The translations under genes and the position numbers were made by a program. Shown here one piece after another: positions 38,719 to 46,878 of a stretch of DNA of 64,000 nt (the first letter of the stretch is position 1; each line of letters starts with the position of its first letter). The stretch comes from Rhizobium sp. Q54. GTDB lineage: Bacteria; Pseudomonadota; Alphaproteobacteria; Rhizobiales; Xanthobacteraceae. Location: assembly GCA_945861895.1 (NCBI GenBank), contig CAMAWF010000006.1, positions 1 to 64,000 on the forward strand, written 5' to 3'. The notes beneath the pieces were generated by a model that saw only the letters and a list, made by a program, of their open reading frames with translations, did no database searches and was not told the origin of the DNA.

Positions 38719-39484
38719 CATTTTCGAGGATATCTTCATCAACCCGCCGCTCGATCCGGCGGAGTCGGCGCGGCGCAACATGCGTCCCGCCCTGCGCAAG
38801 CGATTTTATGAAAACGCCTGTGTCGGGGCGGAGGCGGGTAGCTTCGCCGTGCTGCTCGACGGCAAGCCGGTTCGCACGCCCGCGCGCCGTGCGCTGGCGG
38901 CGCCGTCGCGCGAATTGACGCAGGCGCTGGCGGATGAATGGAACGCGCAAGCCGACACGATCGAGCCGGCGAAAATGCCGCTCACGCGATTGGCCAATAT
39001 CGTCATCGACGCGGTGGCCGATGCGCCGGCGCCGGTCGCAAGCGAGATCGTCAAATATCTCGGCACCGATTTGGCGTGCTACCGCGCGAGCGAACCGGCG
39101 GGCCTCGTTGAGCGGCAGGCGCAGCATTGGGACCCGCTGCTGGCGTTCGCATGCGAGGCGCTGGGCGCGCGCTTCGTGCTGGCGCAGGGCATCACATTCG
39201 TGGCGCAACCCCCGGAGGCCGTCGCGGCCGCGGCAAAAGCGATCCCGCAAAATCCCTGGCGGCTCGGCGCGCTGTCCTCGATCGTGACGTTGACCGGCTC
39301 GGCGCTGATCGCGCTGGCGCTGGCGCAGGGCCACATGTCCGCCGATGCGGCGTGGGAGGCCGCGCATGTGGACGAGGACTGGCAGATGCATAAATGGGGC
39401 CGCGACGAGGCAGCGCTCGCGCGCCGTGCCTTCCGGCTGGCCGAGATGCAGGCGGCGGCAATGGTGTTGGAGCTTGTGCACTAG
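38711..39484 (+). CDS. ATP12-family ATP synthase assembly chaperone
   Basis: ATP12 proteins help assemble the F1 alpha subunit in mitochondria and have homologues in alphaproteobacteria. The 257-residue protein contains the characteristic LLDGKPVRTPARRALAAPSREL segment and the WDPLLAF and DEDWQMHKWG motifs. Start ATG 38711 gives MRDIFEDIFINPPLDPAESA. It is a single gene downstream of the HAD stub. Confidence 0.93.
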   Translation: MRDIFEDIFINPPLDPAESARRNMRPALRKRFYENACVGAEAGSFAVLLDGKPVRTPARRALAAPSRELTQALADEWNAQADTIEPAKMPLTRLANIVIDAVADAPAPVASEIVKYLGTDLACYRASEPAGLVERQAQHWDPLLAFACEALGARFVLAQGITFVAQPPEAVAAAAKAIPQNPWRLGALSSIVTLTGSALIALALAQGHMSADAAWEAAHVDEDWQMHKWGRDEAALARRAFRLAEMQAAAMVLELVH

Positions 39485-39500
39485 CTAGCGGGATGCGGTA

Positions 39501-39592
39501 GACCCCCTCCTTGATCCTCCCCCTTTCAGGGGGAGGAGACACGTGCGGCACCGCTCCCTCCCCCTGAAAGGGGGAGGGTCGGGGTGGGGGTC
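39501..39592. repeat. Palindromic repeat upstream of pccB
   Basis: The outer arms GACCCCC (39501-39507) and GGGGGTC (39586-39592) are perfect inverted copies. Inside lie two CCTCCCCCTTTCAGG-like hairpins in opposite orientation. It occupies the gap between atp12 and pccB. Confidence 0.75.
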
Positions 39593-39665
39593 CTCTTACG
39601 CGCGAGGCAGACGCACGCGTCCCATGCTATCTCTTGGGCAGCCGGATTCCCTGGGCCAAGGGCGC

Positions 39666-41198
39666 ATGAAAGACATTCTCGACAAACTGGAAAAACGCCG
39701 GGCGCAGGCGCGCGACGGCGGCGGCAAAGCGCGCATCGAGGCGCAGCACGGCAAAGGCAAACTCACGGCGCGCGAGCGCATCGAATTGCTGCTCGACAAG
39801 GGCTCGTTCGAGGAGTTCGACATGTTCGTCGAGCATCGCTCGGCCGAATTCGGCATGGAGAAGACGAAAATCCCCGGCGACGGCGTCGTCACCGGCTGGG
39901 GCACGGTCAACGGCCGCACCGTCTATCTGTTCTCCAAGGATTTCACCGTGTTCGGAGGAAGCCTCAGCGAGACGCATGCGCAGAAAATCACCAAAGTGCA
40001 GGACATGGCGATGCGGGCGCGGGCGCCGATCGTCGGCCTGTTCGATGCCGGCGGCGCGCGCATCCAGGAAGGCGTGGCGGCGCTCGGCGGCTATGGCGAG
40101 GTGTTCAAGCGCAACGTGATCGCCTCCGGCGTCATTCCGCAGATCAGCGTCATCATGGGACCTTGTGCCGGCGGCGACGTCTATTCGCCGGCGATGACCG
40201 ACTTCATCTTCATGGTGCGCGACACCAGCTACATGTTCGTCACCGGGCCGGACGTGGTGAAGACCGTCACCAACGAAGTCGTCACCGCCGAGGAACTCGG
40301 CGGCGCGTCGGTGCACACCACCAAGTCGGGCGTCGCCGACGGCGCGTTCGAGAACGATGTCGAGTGTCTGTTGCAAATGCGGCGGCTGATCGATTTCCTG
40401 CCCGCCAACAACGCGAGCGGCGCGCCGGATTGGCCGACGCAAGACGACGCCGACCGCGAGGACAAATCGCTCGACACGCTGGTCCCGGAAAATCCCAACA
40501 AGCCCTACGACATCAAGGAACTGATCCTCAAAGTCGCCGACGAAGCCGACTTTTTCGAAATCTCGGCGGCCTATGCCAAGAACATGGTCACCGGATTTGG
40601 CCGCATCGCGGGCCGCACGACAGGCTTCGTCGCCAATCAGCCGATGGTGCTGGCGGGGGTGCTTGATTCCGACGCCTCGCGCAAGGCCGCGCGCTTTGTG
40701 CGCTTTTGCGACGCCTTCAATATTCCCATCGTCACCTTCGTGGACGTGCCGGGATTCCTGCCCGGCACGGCGCAGGAATATGGCGGGCTGATCAAGCACG
40801 GCGCCAAGCTGTTGTTCGCCTATTCGCAGGCCACCGTGCCGCTGGTCACCGTCATTACGCGCAAGGCGTTCGGCGGCGCCTATGACGTGATGGCGTCGAA
40901 GCATATCGGCGGCGATCTCAACTATGCATGGCCGACGGCTCAGATCGCAGTGATGGGCGCCAAGGGCGCGGTGGAGATCATTTTCCGCGCCGACATCGGC
41001 GACAAGGCCAAGATCGCCGCGCGCACCAAGGAATATGAGGACCGCTTTTTATCGCCGTTCGTCGCCGCCGAGCGCGGCTATATCGACGACGTGATCATGC
41101 CGCACCAGACGCGGCGGCGAATTGCAAGGGCGCTGGCGATGTTGCGCGGCAAGAAAGTCGAGATGCCGTGGCGCAAGCACGATAATTTACCGGTGTGA
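39666..41198 (+). CDS. pccB: Propionyl-CoA carboxylase beta subunit
   Basis: This is the carboxyltransferase subunit that moves CO2 from biotin to propionyl-CoA, forming methylmalonyl-CoA. ATG 39666 gives 510 aa, the normal length, starting [20 protein letters not shown]. Upstream in-frame starts fall in the palindromic repeat. The crotonase-like halves are complete, with [30 protein letters not shown] and [12 protein letters not shown]. The alpha subunit gene lies about 12 kb away at 53191. Confidence 0.95.
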   Translation: MKDILDKLEKRRAQARDGGGKARIEAQHGKGKLTARERIELLLDKGSFEEFDMFVEHRSAEFGMEKTKIPGDGVVTGWGTVNGRTVYLFSKDFTVFGGSLSETHAQKITKVQDMAMRARAPIVGLFDAGGARIQEGVAALGGYGEVFKRNVIASGVIPQISVIMGPCAGGDVYSPAMTDFIFMVRDTSYMFVTGPDVVKTVTNEVVTAEELGGASVHTTKSGVADGAFENDVECLLQMRRLIDFLPANNASGAPDWPTQDDADREDKSLDTLVPENPNKPYDIKELILKVADEADFFEISAAYAKNMVTGFGRIAGRTTGFVANQPMVLAGVLDSDASRKAARFVRFCDAFNIPIVTFVDVPGFLPGTAQEYGGLIKHGAKLLFAYSQATVPLVTVITRKAFGGAYDVMASKHIGGDLNYAWPTAQIAVMGAKGAVEIIFRADIGDKAKIAARTKEYEDRFLSPFVAAERGYIDDVIMPHQTRRRIARALAMLRGKKVEMPWRKHDNLPV

Positions 41199-41229
41199 CA
41201 TTAGGTGATTGGGTTTTGATTATCTGGTG

Positions 41230-41658
41230 ATGAACAAAAATCAAAATAATATTGATTCTACGACAATGCCTCGCCGTGTTGCGGCGCTGGTCACTTACCT
41301 TCAACCTTTTCGATTAATTCAAAGTGAGCAGGTCAGCGAATGGAAAACGACTCTTGATGAAATTAATAAGTGCGGTTGGGACTATGTAAAACTTCACGAA
41401 ATCGCTGGCGGCCTAAATGTAGGGCTATCTTCTCCTTATCATCTTCTAGTCGCTCGCGACGGCGCTCTCGCGCTACCTCCCATTCCTGAATTGCGAGGCG
41501 ATCAGGCAGCGGTTGAGTTTTTCAATCGCTGTCTTGCAGCATTCCTCCTTGGCGGGGTGTATTGTGAAGCAATTACACTCGACAATTTAGAGTTTGGGTC
41601 AGTTATCGATTGGAAATATTTGCGCGTTTTCGGACAGGGTAAGGCTGCCAGCCAATAG
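41230..41658 (+). CDS. N-terminal part of a frameshifted AT-rich hypothetical gene
   Basis: This frame encodes 142 residues starting MNKNQNNIDSTTMPRR. It has no family I can name. The DNA is clearly more AT-rich than its neighbours and uses codons rare elsewhere in the window, suggesting horizontal transfer. The stop at 41656 comes just after FGQGKAASQ. Reading one base onward at 41642 continues into the next frame as RLPANSFHKHIRYLQ, so this and the following entry are probably one gene of about 366 codons with a one-base insertion. Confidence 0.65.
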   Translation: MNKNQNNIDSTTMPRRVAALVTYLQPFRLIQSEQVSEWKTTLDEINKCGWDYVKLHEIAGGLNVGLSSPYHLLVARDGALALPPIPELRGDQAAVEFFNRCLAAFLLGGVYCEAITLDNLEFGSVIDWKYLRVFGQGKAASQ

Positions 41659-42328
41659 CTTTCATAAACATATTAGATACCTACAAGCCCCTCCGCTTGA
41701 AGCAATCGTACTGCTCAATCCGCGAACTGAAAAGTTGTCAACTCTTGCGAAGGCAATGGAGATAGGGCTGGCAGCTCTTGCTGATGTCCCCTCTCTCAGC
41801 GGTGAATTTTTATTAAAGGGGGTATCTGGAATCGCACGCCGTGATTGGGGTGCTGCGCTCAATAATCTGTGGATAGTCGTAGAGCAATTAACGGAGTTCT
41901 TGTGGGATATAAAAGTTCTGCAGAAAATTTCGAACGATGAAAAAATAACCGGTCGCATTGAGCAGTTAAAGGATACTCGAACTTGGACTGCTGCCGCTCG
42001 TCAGGAGTTACTGTTCCAAAAAGGGGTCTTTGATTTTATGCTTCTTCAACATCTTTACGCGGCCCGTAGATCCCGAAACGAACTAATGCACCGTGGGACT
42101 CATCCAAGTGAAGCGGGTGCGCGTGCCGCCTATTTAGCTTTAATCGGATTATTGCGAATAGCTTTAGATGGCCGCAGTGTGCCTCTCTTTGACTTAAATT
42201 TAGACGACCATTCGTTGTCTGACCCGTTTAAGCCAATCGAACGAGGGCCACTCAACCCAACTCTTTGGATGCCAATTCCAAAATTACCGGGTGAGGAAGA
42301 GTTGGAGCGGGAAGAGGCCAAAGCGTAA
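41594..42328 (+). CDS. HEPN-type C-terminal part of the frameshifted gene
   Basis: This frame carries the rest of the protein. Its natural joining point to the upstream part is near 41642; starts at 41594 (TTG) and 41756 (ATG) lack a good RBS. The helical C-terminus ends in YAARRSRNELMHRG, where RNELMH (42074-42091) fits the RNxxxH catalytic motif of HEPN ribonucleases. HEPN proteins act in toxin-antitoxin, abortive-infection and other defence systems. The gene is AT-rich and lies beside a vapBC pair. The HEPN assignment is from the motif and helix pattern only. Confidence 0.6.
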   Translation: MGQLSIGNICAFSDRVRLPANSFHKHIRYLQAPPLEAIVLLNPRTEKLSTLAKAMEIGLAALADVPSLSGEFLLKGVSGIARRDWGAALNNLWIVVEQLTEFLWDIKVLQKISNDEKITGRIEQLKDTRTWTAAARQELLFQKGVFDFMLLQHLYAARRSRNELMHRGTHPSEAGARAAYLALIGLLRIALDGRSVPLFDLNLDDHSLSDPFKPIERGPLNPTLWMPIPKLPGEEELEREEAKA

Positions 42329-42356
42329 CTCGGACGACACGAAGCAAGCGTAGAGC

Positions 42357-42443
42357 GTCATGGCCGGGCTTGTCCCGGCCATCCCGCTTAGGAGGGCACA
42401 GTGCGTCCCTCATCGGGATGCGCGGAACAAGTCCGCGCATGAC
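42357..42443. repeat. Palindromic repeat before vapC
   Basis: The segment runs from GTCATGGCCGGG to GTCCGCGCATGAC, with GTCATG and CATGAC as outer inverted arms. Inner hairpins are GGCCGGGcttgtCCCGGCC and GCGCGGAacaagTCCGCGC. It is AT-neutral and typical of the dispersed units in this genome. It lies between the AT-rich gene and vapC. Confidence 0.75.
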
Positions 42444-42464
42444 AAGGGAGGAAGTCGGCGCATA

Positions 42465-42866
42465 TCACAACTTCCTCGCCTCCACCGTCTTCATCTTCTT
42501 TGCCGCCGCCAACAATTTCGCGTCGGCGCTGACGAGGGCGCAGCGTTCGCGCTCGGCTAGCGCGAGATAGAGGCAGTCATAAATCGAGTGGTTCAGGTCG
42601 ATTGCCAATTCGAGCGCGCGCGTGTGCAGTTCTTCGTTCGCGACCAACGCCTCGAAAGGGAGAAGGGCGGCCTGGGCGGCAGTGAGCGCGTCAGCCCTCG
42701 ACACGAGTTCGCGCCGCACAGCCTTCCAGATCGCGCTGCCGATCTCAGCCGCGACCAGCGATGGCGCAATCAATCCGGGCTCGGCGCGAAGTGCGTTCGC
42801 GCGAGCGGAGCCGTCCTCGTCGAGCACCCATTGCACCGCGACGCTGGCATCGACGACAAGGCTCAC
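42465..42866 (-). CDS. vapC: PIN-domain toxin (VapC/FitB family)
   Basis: PIN-domain toxins are magnesium-dependent ribonucleases, mostly cutting tRNA or rRNA. The 133-residue protein has the full acidic set: Asp6 (VVDASVAVQW), Glu41 (AAEIGSAIW), Asp97 (IYDCLYLALA) and Asp115 (VSADAKLL). Its ATG overlaps the antitoxin stop by four bases, the usual layout. With an intact active site and partner, the pair should be functional. Confidence 0.93.
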   Translation of the reverse strand: MSLVVDASVAVQWVLDEDGSARANALRAEPGLIAPSLVAAEIGSAIWKAVRRELVSRADALTAAQAALLPFEALVANEELHTRALELAIDLNHSIYDCLYLALAERERCALVSADAKLLAAAKKMKTVEARKL

Positions 42867-43105
42867 CGATGGCGTTCATCGTTGTCGCGATCTTCGCGGA
42901 TATCCGCGGTCGAGTCCCCTGAGACCTTGCCGATCTTGGCGCGGATGCGATCGACCGCCGCCCAGGCTTCCTCTCTTGTCGGCTTGACGAAATCGGTGAG
43001 CGCGTCGCGCGCGGTTTCGCTCAAGGACGCGCCTTTCGCGGCCGCCTTTTCCTTCAGCCGGCGGGCAACGGCCTCATCGACGTTGCGGATCAGAATGTCC
43101 ACCAT
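42863..43105 (-). CDS. vapB: Ribbon-helix-helix antitoxin (VapB/FitA family)
   Basis: The 80-residue protein starts MVDILIRNVDEAVARRLKEKAAAKGASLSE, a FitA-type ribbon-helix-helix DNA-binding domain, and ends in a charged C-terminus that would bind the toxin. ATG 43105 is chosen; the longer frame to 43171 would include the operator and promoter. Such antitoxins bind their own promoter. A palindrome overlaps the predicted -10 box upstream. Confidence 0.9.
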   Translation of the reverse strand: MVDILIRNVDEAVARRLKEKAAAKGASLSETARDALTDFVKPTREEAWAAVDRIRAKIGKVSGDSTADIREDRDNDERHR

Positions 43106-43150
43106 GACGGTTCTCCAAATGACCGTTGGCGCCGTGGCAGCGTTCGGCGC

Positions 43151-43169
43151 ATGATATCGAATTGATATC
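43151..43169. promoter_or_regulatory. Palindromic operator upstream of vapB
   Basis: TGATATC (43151-43157) and GATATCA (43163-43169) are perfect inverted arms around GAATT. The site lies 46 bases upstream of the vapB start. It overlaps the predicted -10 box on the minus strand. It is therefore a good candidate for the VapB/VapBC binding site. Binding is inferred. Confidence 0.65.
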
Positions 43170-43189
43170 ACAATCCGCGTTCACTTTCA
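43161..43189 (-). promoter_or_regulatory. Predicted vapBC promoter
   Basis: On the minus strand, TTGAAA (complement of 43184-43189) and TATCAA (complement of 43161-43166) are separated by exactly 17 bases. The -10 box lies inside the TGATATC palindrome, so repressor binding would block polymerase. It is predicted from sequence only. Confidence 0.5.
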
Positions 43190-43286
43190 ACCGCCTCTTG
43201 ACTTTATTCCTAAGGATAGTATTCCTATTTCCGTTCCATCCGCCGAGGGCGCCGTCATGAGGCGCCGCGAGCGGGGAGGGCGCGCA

Positions 43287-43497
43287 CGGAAGGCCGGAGC
43301 ATCGGCATCCTGCGGTGGCTAACTCGTGTGGTTACCTAAAACCACTCCACACGAGGCTGCGGGGCGTTCGGTGCTCCGGCATTCCGTGTGGCTCGCAAGG
43401 GCCAAAAGCGGAGACAGGCTACAGGCGCACCCGGCGCCTCACAAATAATACGGGCGCGGAAGTGCGCCCGCGTGAAGACGGGCGTGGACGCCCTTTT
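43287..43497 (+). other. Structured element rich in nested inverted repeats
   Basis: Outer arms at 43287-43301 and 43372-43386 pair at 14 of 15 positions. Inside, CTCGTGTG (43323-43330) pairs with CACACGAG (43348-43355), and GTGGTT pairs with AACCAC. Further hairpins are CGGGCGC/GCGCCCG (43451-43470) and GGGCGT/ACGCCC (43480-43493), the last followed by TTTT like a terminator. It may be a structured non-coding RNA or a dispersed repeat unit. I see no believable protein gene in it. The 43106-43696 gap also holds the vapBC control region and the repeat at 43530. Confidence 0.45.
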
Positions 43498-43529
43498 GCA
43501 ATACGGGCGGCGAAGCTTTACTCCGCGCC

Positions 43530-43641
43530 GTCATGCCCGCGCAGGCGGGCATCCATGATGAGCCTCCGCAAAGAAAAACTTGCGGACAGTTTGCCATTGC
43601 CGAGCGGCCTCATGGATTGCCGGGTCAAGCCCGGCAATGAC
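43530..43641. repeat. Palindromic repeat upstream of the EamA gene
   Basis: GTCATGCCCG begins the element and CCGGCAATGAC ends it. Inner hairpins include GCCCGCgcagGCGGGC, TTGCCGGGtcaaGCCCGGCAA and CATCCATGA with TCATGGAT arms. It is one of several GTCAT...ATGAC-framed units in this window. Confidence 0.7.
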
Positions 43642-43696
43642 AAGATAGCCAAAGCGGCGAGCTGGCTTTGTAACCCCTTCGATAGGTTGAAACGCG

Positions 43697-44572
43697 ATGA
43701 CCCGCGAACATATCGGCGTGCTGGCGGCGGCGGCCTCTGCCGCGCTCGGCGGCATCGCCAGTGGCACCACGCGCTTCGTCATCGGCGCCACCGATCCCGT
43801 GACGCTCGGCGTGTTCCGCTACGGCGTCGGCTTTTTGCTGCTGCTGCCGTTCGCCATCATGCTCAAGAGCCGCTGGCCGGCGCGCCAGGATTGGCCGGCA
43901 GTTGTCGGCCTCGGCGTGATGTTCTTTTTCGCTTTCTCTGTGCTGTTCAACCTCGCTTACAGCTACACCACGGCCGCGCGCGGCGCGCTCACGCTCTCCA
44001 CCATGCCGCTGATGACCATGGCGGCTGCCGCCGTGCTCGGCATCGAACGATTGTCCGCGCGCAAGACCGCCGGCGTGCTGATCGCTTTTGCCGGCGTGGC
44101 CGGCGCGCTCGTGTTCGATCTTGGCAATGCGCCGGCCGGCGCCTGGCGCGGCGAAGTCATCATGGCAGGGGCGACGTTCCTGATGTCGCTGTTTAACGTC
44201 TGGTCGCGGCCCTACATCGCGCGCTCCGATCCGCTCGCCTTCATCACCGTCGGCATGGGCGCGGCGGGGCTGGGGCTGCTGGTCTGGACGCTGCTGATCG
44301 GCGGCTTCGATGCGGTGGCGCATTTCGGCACACCGCAATGGATCGCGGTCGTCTATCTCGCGGTGATCGGCGCCGCGCTGGTGTTTTTTCTCTGGAGCTT
44401 TGCGCTTGGCCGCACAAGTCCGACCAAAACCGCCGTGACCATCACGGTCAATCCGGTGTTCGCCTCCGCCATCGGCGAGCCGATCGGTATCAATCTCATC
44501 GTCGGGCTGGTGGCGGTCGGTGTGGGAATCGTGCTGGCCACGACTGGCGGGAGCGTGAAAGATGCCCGGTAA
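43697..44572 (+). CDS. EamA-family (DMT) transporter
   Basis: This is a 291-residue inner-membrane protein with ten predicted helices in two EamA repeats, typical of drug/metabolite exporters. It begins MTREHIGVLAAAASAALGGI. The substrate cannot be predicted. Start ATG 43697 is 56 bases after the palindromic repeat. It is followed by a binding-protein gene but is not clearly in the same operon (104-base gap). Confidence 0.88.
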   Translation: MTREHIGVLAAAASAALGGIASGTTRFVIGATDPVTLGVFRYGVGFLLLLPFAIMLKSRWPARQDWPAVVGLGVMFFFAFSVLFNLAYSYTTAARGALTLSTMPLMTMAAAAVLGIERLSARKTAGVLIAFAGVAGALVFDLGNAPAGAWRGEVIMAGATFLMSLFNVWSRPYIARSDPLAFITVGMGAAGLGLLVWTLLIGGFDAVAHFGTPQWIAVVYLAVIGAALVFFLWSFALGRTSPTKTAVTITVNPVFASAIGEPIGINLIVGLVAVGVGIVLATTGGSVKDAR

Positions 44573-44676
44573 CGTGCAATCACGTTTGGCTGTTTGAAAA
44601 CCCAAATCGTTTTCTGCCCATTTCCCCGGCCACGCCGGACCTGTAAGCTTCTCGTTCTAATTCCTGGGGGGACAAA

Positions 44677-45630
44677 ATGCTCAGAAAATCCATATGCTTT
44701 GCTACGCTTGCCGCGCTATCGCTCGCGGCCATCGCGGCGCATGCGCAGGCGCAATATCCCGAGCGCAACATCACCTTGATCGTGCCTTACGGTGCCGGCG
44801 GCGGCACCGACACAACCGCGCGCATGCTGGCGATGGATCTTGAGGCGGCGCTTGGCAGATCGGTGACGGTGGAGAACCGGGCGGGCGGCGGCGGCTGGGT
44901 CGGCTGGGGTGGGCTCGCGCAAGCGAAACCGGACGGCTACACCATCGGCTATCTCAATGTGCCGAGCATGTATGCCGGCTATCTCGACCGCCAGTATAAC
45001 CGCAAGGAGACGCTGGAGAGCTTTACGCCGCTGATGAACCATGTGCTCGATTACAATGTGTGGGCGGTGAAGGCGGATTCCCCCTTCAAGAGCGTCAAGG
45101 ACGTGATCGAGGCGGCCAAAAAAACGCCTGACACAATTACCGTCTCGGCATTCGGCGCAGGCTCCGACGACCATCTCGCCATTCTGTCGATCCAGGCGGA
45201 GAACGGCATCAAGCTCATCGCCGTGCATTACAAGGGCACGGCCGATGGCAAGACCGCGGCGCTCGGCGGTCATATCCAGGTGCTCGGCGCCAATATCAGC
45301 GAGGTGGCTGAGGAGGCCAAGGCCGGCACCGTTCGCATCCTCGGCGTGATGTCGCCGGAGCGCTCGCGCTTCCTGCCGAATGCGCCGACCTTCAAGGAAC
45401 AGGGTTACAATCAGATCTGGTCGGTGTCGCGCGGGATCGCGGCGCCCGCCGGTCTGCCGAAGGAGGTCGAGGCGAAATTGACCGCCGCCCTGGAGAAGAC
45501 CCTGTCGTCGAAGCAGCACCAGGAAAAAGCCGAGAAACTCAGCCTCGAGCCGCGCATGATCAAGGGCGACGATTACAAGAAATTCCTCAAGGACAACGAG
45601 GTCTCGACCAAGAAGCTCATGGGTTGGTAG
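44677..45630 (+). CDS. Bug/TctC-family periplasmic solute-binding protein
   Basis: This 317-residue protein has a signal peptide (MLRKSICFATLAALSLAAIAAHAQA) and the family motifs YPERNITLIVPYGAGGGTD and ENRAGGGGWVG. Such proteins bind carboxylates for tripartite tricarboxylate transporters, but many are orphans, as here: no TctA/TctB gene is adjacent. The ligand is unknown. A GGGGGGAC site precedes ATG 44677. Confidence 0.9.
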   Translation: MLRKSICFATLAALSLAAIAAHAQAQYPERNITLIVPYGAGGGTDTTARMLAMDLEAALGRSVTVENRAGGGGWVGWGGLAQAKPDGYTIGYLNVPSMYAGYLDRQYNRKETLESFTPLMNHVLDYNVWAVKADSPFKSVKDVIEAAKKTPDTITVSAFGAGSDDHLAILSIQAENGIKLIAVHYKGTADGKTAALGGHIQVLGANISEVAEEAKAGTVRILGVMSPERSRFLPNAPTFKEQGYNQIWSVSRGIAAPAGLPKEVEAKLTAALEKTLSSKQHQEKAEKLSLEPRMIKGDDYKKFLKDNEVSTKKLMGW

Positions 45631-45657
45631 CTATCTGTTCGCCGATTTGGCGCCGCG

Positions 45658-46374
45658 CTAAAACCGCGTCGTCAATTCCGTCAGCCACGCGGGCGATGCA
45701 TCGACCAAAACCGTCTCCAGATTTTTGTCGAGGCCGGTGATAATCAGCGCGCCTGCCATTATCAGCACCGCGCCCATGGCGGCCTTGCCGCCTTGGCCGG
45801 CCGCCAGCATGCGCGTGCGCCAGCGCAGCAGCGCCTCGCGCGACACCGTTCCAAAAATGAGAAGCGGCAGTGCTGCGCCGATGCCGAACACCAGCATGGT
45901 GAGCGCAACGACGCCGAGGTCCTTGCCCTGCGCGGCGAGGATGGAGGCGGCGCCGAGCGTCGGCCCGACGCAGGGGCTCCACACCGCGCCGAGCAGCAGC
46001 CCGACCATGAATTGCCCGCCAAAGCCGCACGTGGAAAATCCGCCGGTACGATTTTGAATCCAGTTTCCGGCGGGACCGGCGGCTACGGCGAACTGCGTTT
46101 GCAGTCGCGGCGTCAGCAGCACGACGCCAATCGCCAGCAGCAGAACGGCGGCGGCGTTGCGGAACAAATCCTGGTCGAGCCCGATTGAAAATCCGATGGT
46201 GGCGACGAACAGGCCAATGACGACGAACGAAAGCGCCAGCCCCGCGGCGAGCGCCACGGGGCCGAAGCGGTGTTCGGTGAGCGCCGCGCCGAGCACGATC
46301 GGCAACAACGGCACGACGCAGGGGGACAGCGTCGAGAGAATCCCTGCCAGCAGCGCCAACCCAAGCTGAGCCAT
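45658..46374 (-). CDS. CcdA/DsbD-type thiol-electron transporter
   Basis: This 238-residue membrane protein has about six helices and the paired cysteines in LSPCVVPLLP and WSPCVGPTLG that shuttle electrons from cytoplasmic thioredoxin to the periplasm. It lies 10 bases after a periplasmic thioredoxin gene on the same strand, which is its likely partner. The pair resembles SoxV-SoxW. A role in cytochrome c maturation (CcdA) is the alternative. Confidence 0.9.
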   Translation of the reverse strand: MAQLGLALLAGILSTLSPCVVPLLPIVLGAALTEHRFGPVALAAGLALSFVVIGLFVATIGFSIGLDQDLFRNAAAVLLLAIGVVLLTPRLQTQFAVAAGPAGNWIQNRTGGFSTCGFGGQFMVGLLLGAVWSPCVGPTLGAASILAAQGKDLGVVALTMLVFGIGAALPLLIFGTVSREALLRWRTRMLAAGQGGKAAMGAVLIMAGALIITGLDKNLETVLVDASPAWLTELTTRF

Positions 46375-46384
46375 CGCGGCGGCG

Positions 46385-46780
46385 TCAGATCGCCTTGTTC
46401 AGCAGCGCGGCGATGGAGGCGGCGTTGGTGTCGCCGGTGGAACGGCCGGCTTCCTGCTTGCCCTTGAAGACGATCAGCGTGCTTTGCGTGCGCACATTGA
46501 AGTCGCGCAAGACGTCCTTGCGGCTGTCGAAGTCGACCACGAACACGGCAAGATTCTTGAACTTCGGATCGGCCGTGAGCTTTTGCAGGATCGGCGCCTG
46601 CGCCTTGCAGGTTGGGCACCAGGGCGCGGACACATCGATCAGGATGGGCCGGCCGGCGGTCTGCGCCGCCTCGAACGCCTTGGCGTCGAACGGCTGCTTG
46701 TCCATGGCGAAAGCAGGTGAGACGAGGGCGAGTGCGGCCGCGCATGCGAAGCCGGTGAGAAGCTGGCGTTTGGTAAGCAT
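46385..46780 (-). CDS. Periplasmic thioredoxin-fold protein
   Basis: The 131-residue protein has a signal peptide (MLTKRQLLTGFACAAALALVSPAFA) and the active site WCPTC with Cys55 and Cys58. The cis-proline loop is TQSTLIVF, where Thr stands next to Ser rather than the usual Pro, so its position may differ. It is probably kept reduced by the neighbouring CcdA-like transporter. It is encoded 98 bases downstream of a metallo-hydrolase gene on the same strand. Confidence 0.88.
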   Translation of the reverse strand: MLTKRQLLTGFACAAALALVSPAFAMDKQPFDAKAFEAAQTAGRPILIDVSAPWCPTCKAQAPILQKLTADPKFKNLAVFVVDFDSRKDVLRDFNVRTQSTLIVFKGKQEAGRSTGDTNAASIAALLNKAI

Positions 46781-46878
46781 GAATAAATTCTCCGGTTGGA
46801 TAGGGCGGACCCTAGCCGGACCGGGGGACTTATCGATTCACGTTTTGCCGTGCCCGGATCACGGTTTCGTGCGCGGGC

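Noticed and set aside
43287-43497. CRISPR array
   Set aside because: There are inverted repeats, but no regularly spaced direct repeats of equal length and no cas genes anywhere in the window.
43315-44196. Plus-strand frame crossing the structured element into the EamA gene
   Set aside because: It spans palindromic repeats and is out of frame with the clear EamA gene. No RBS or domain is visible.
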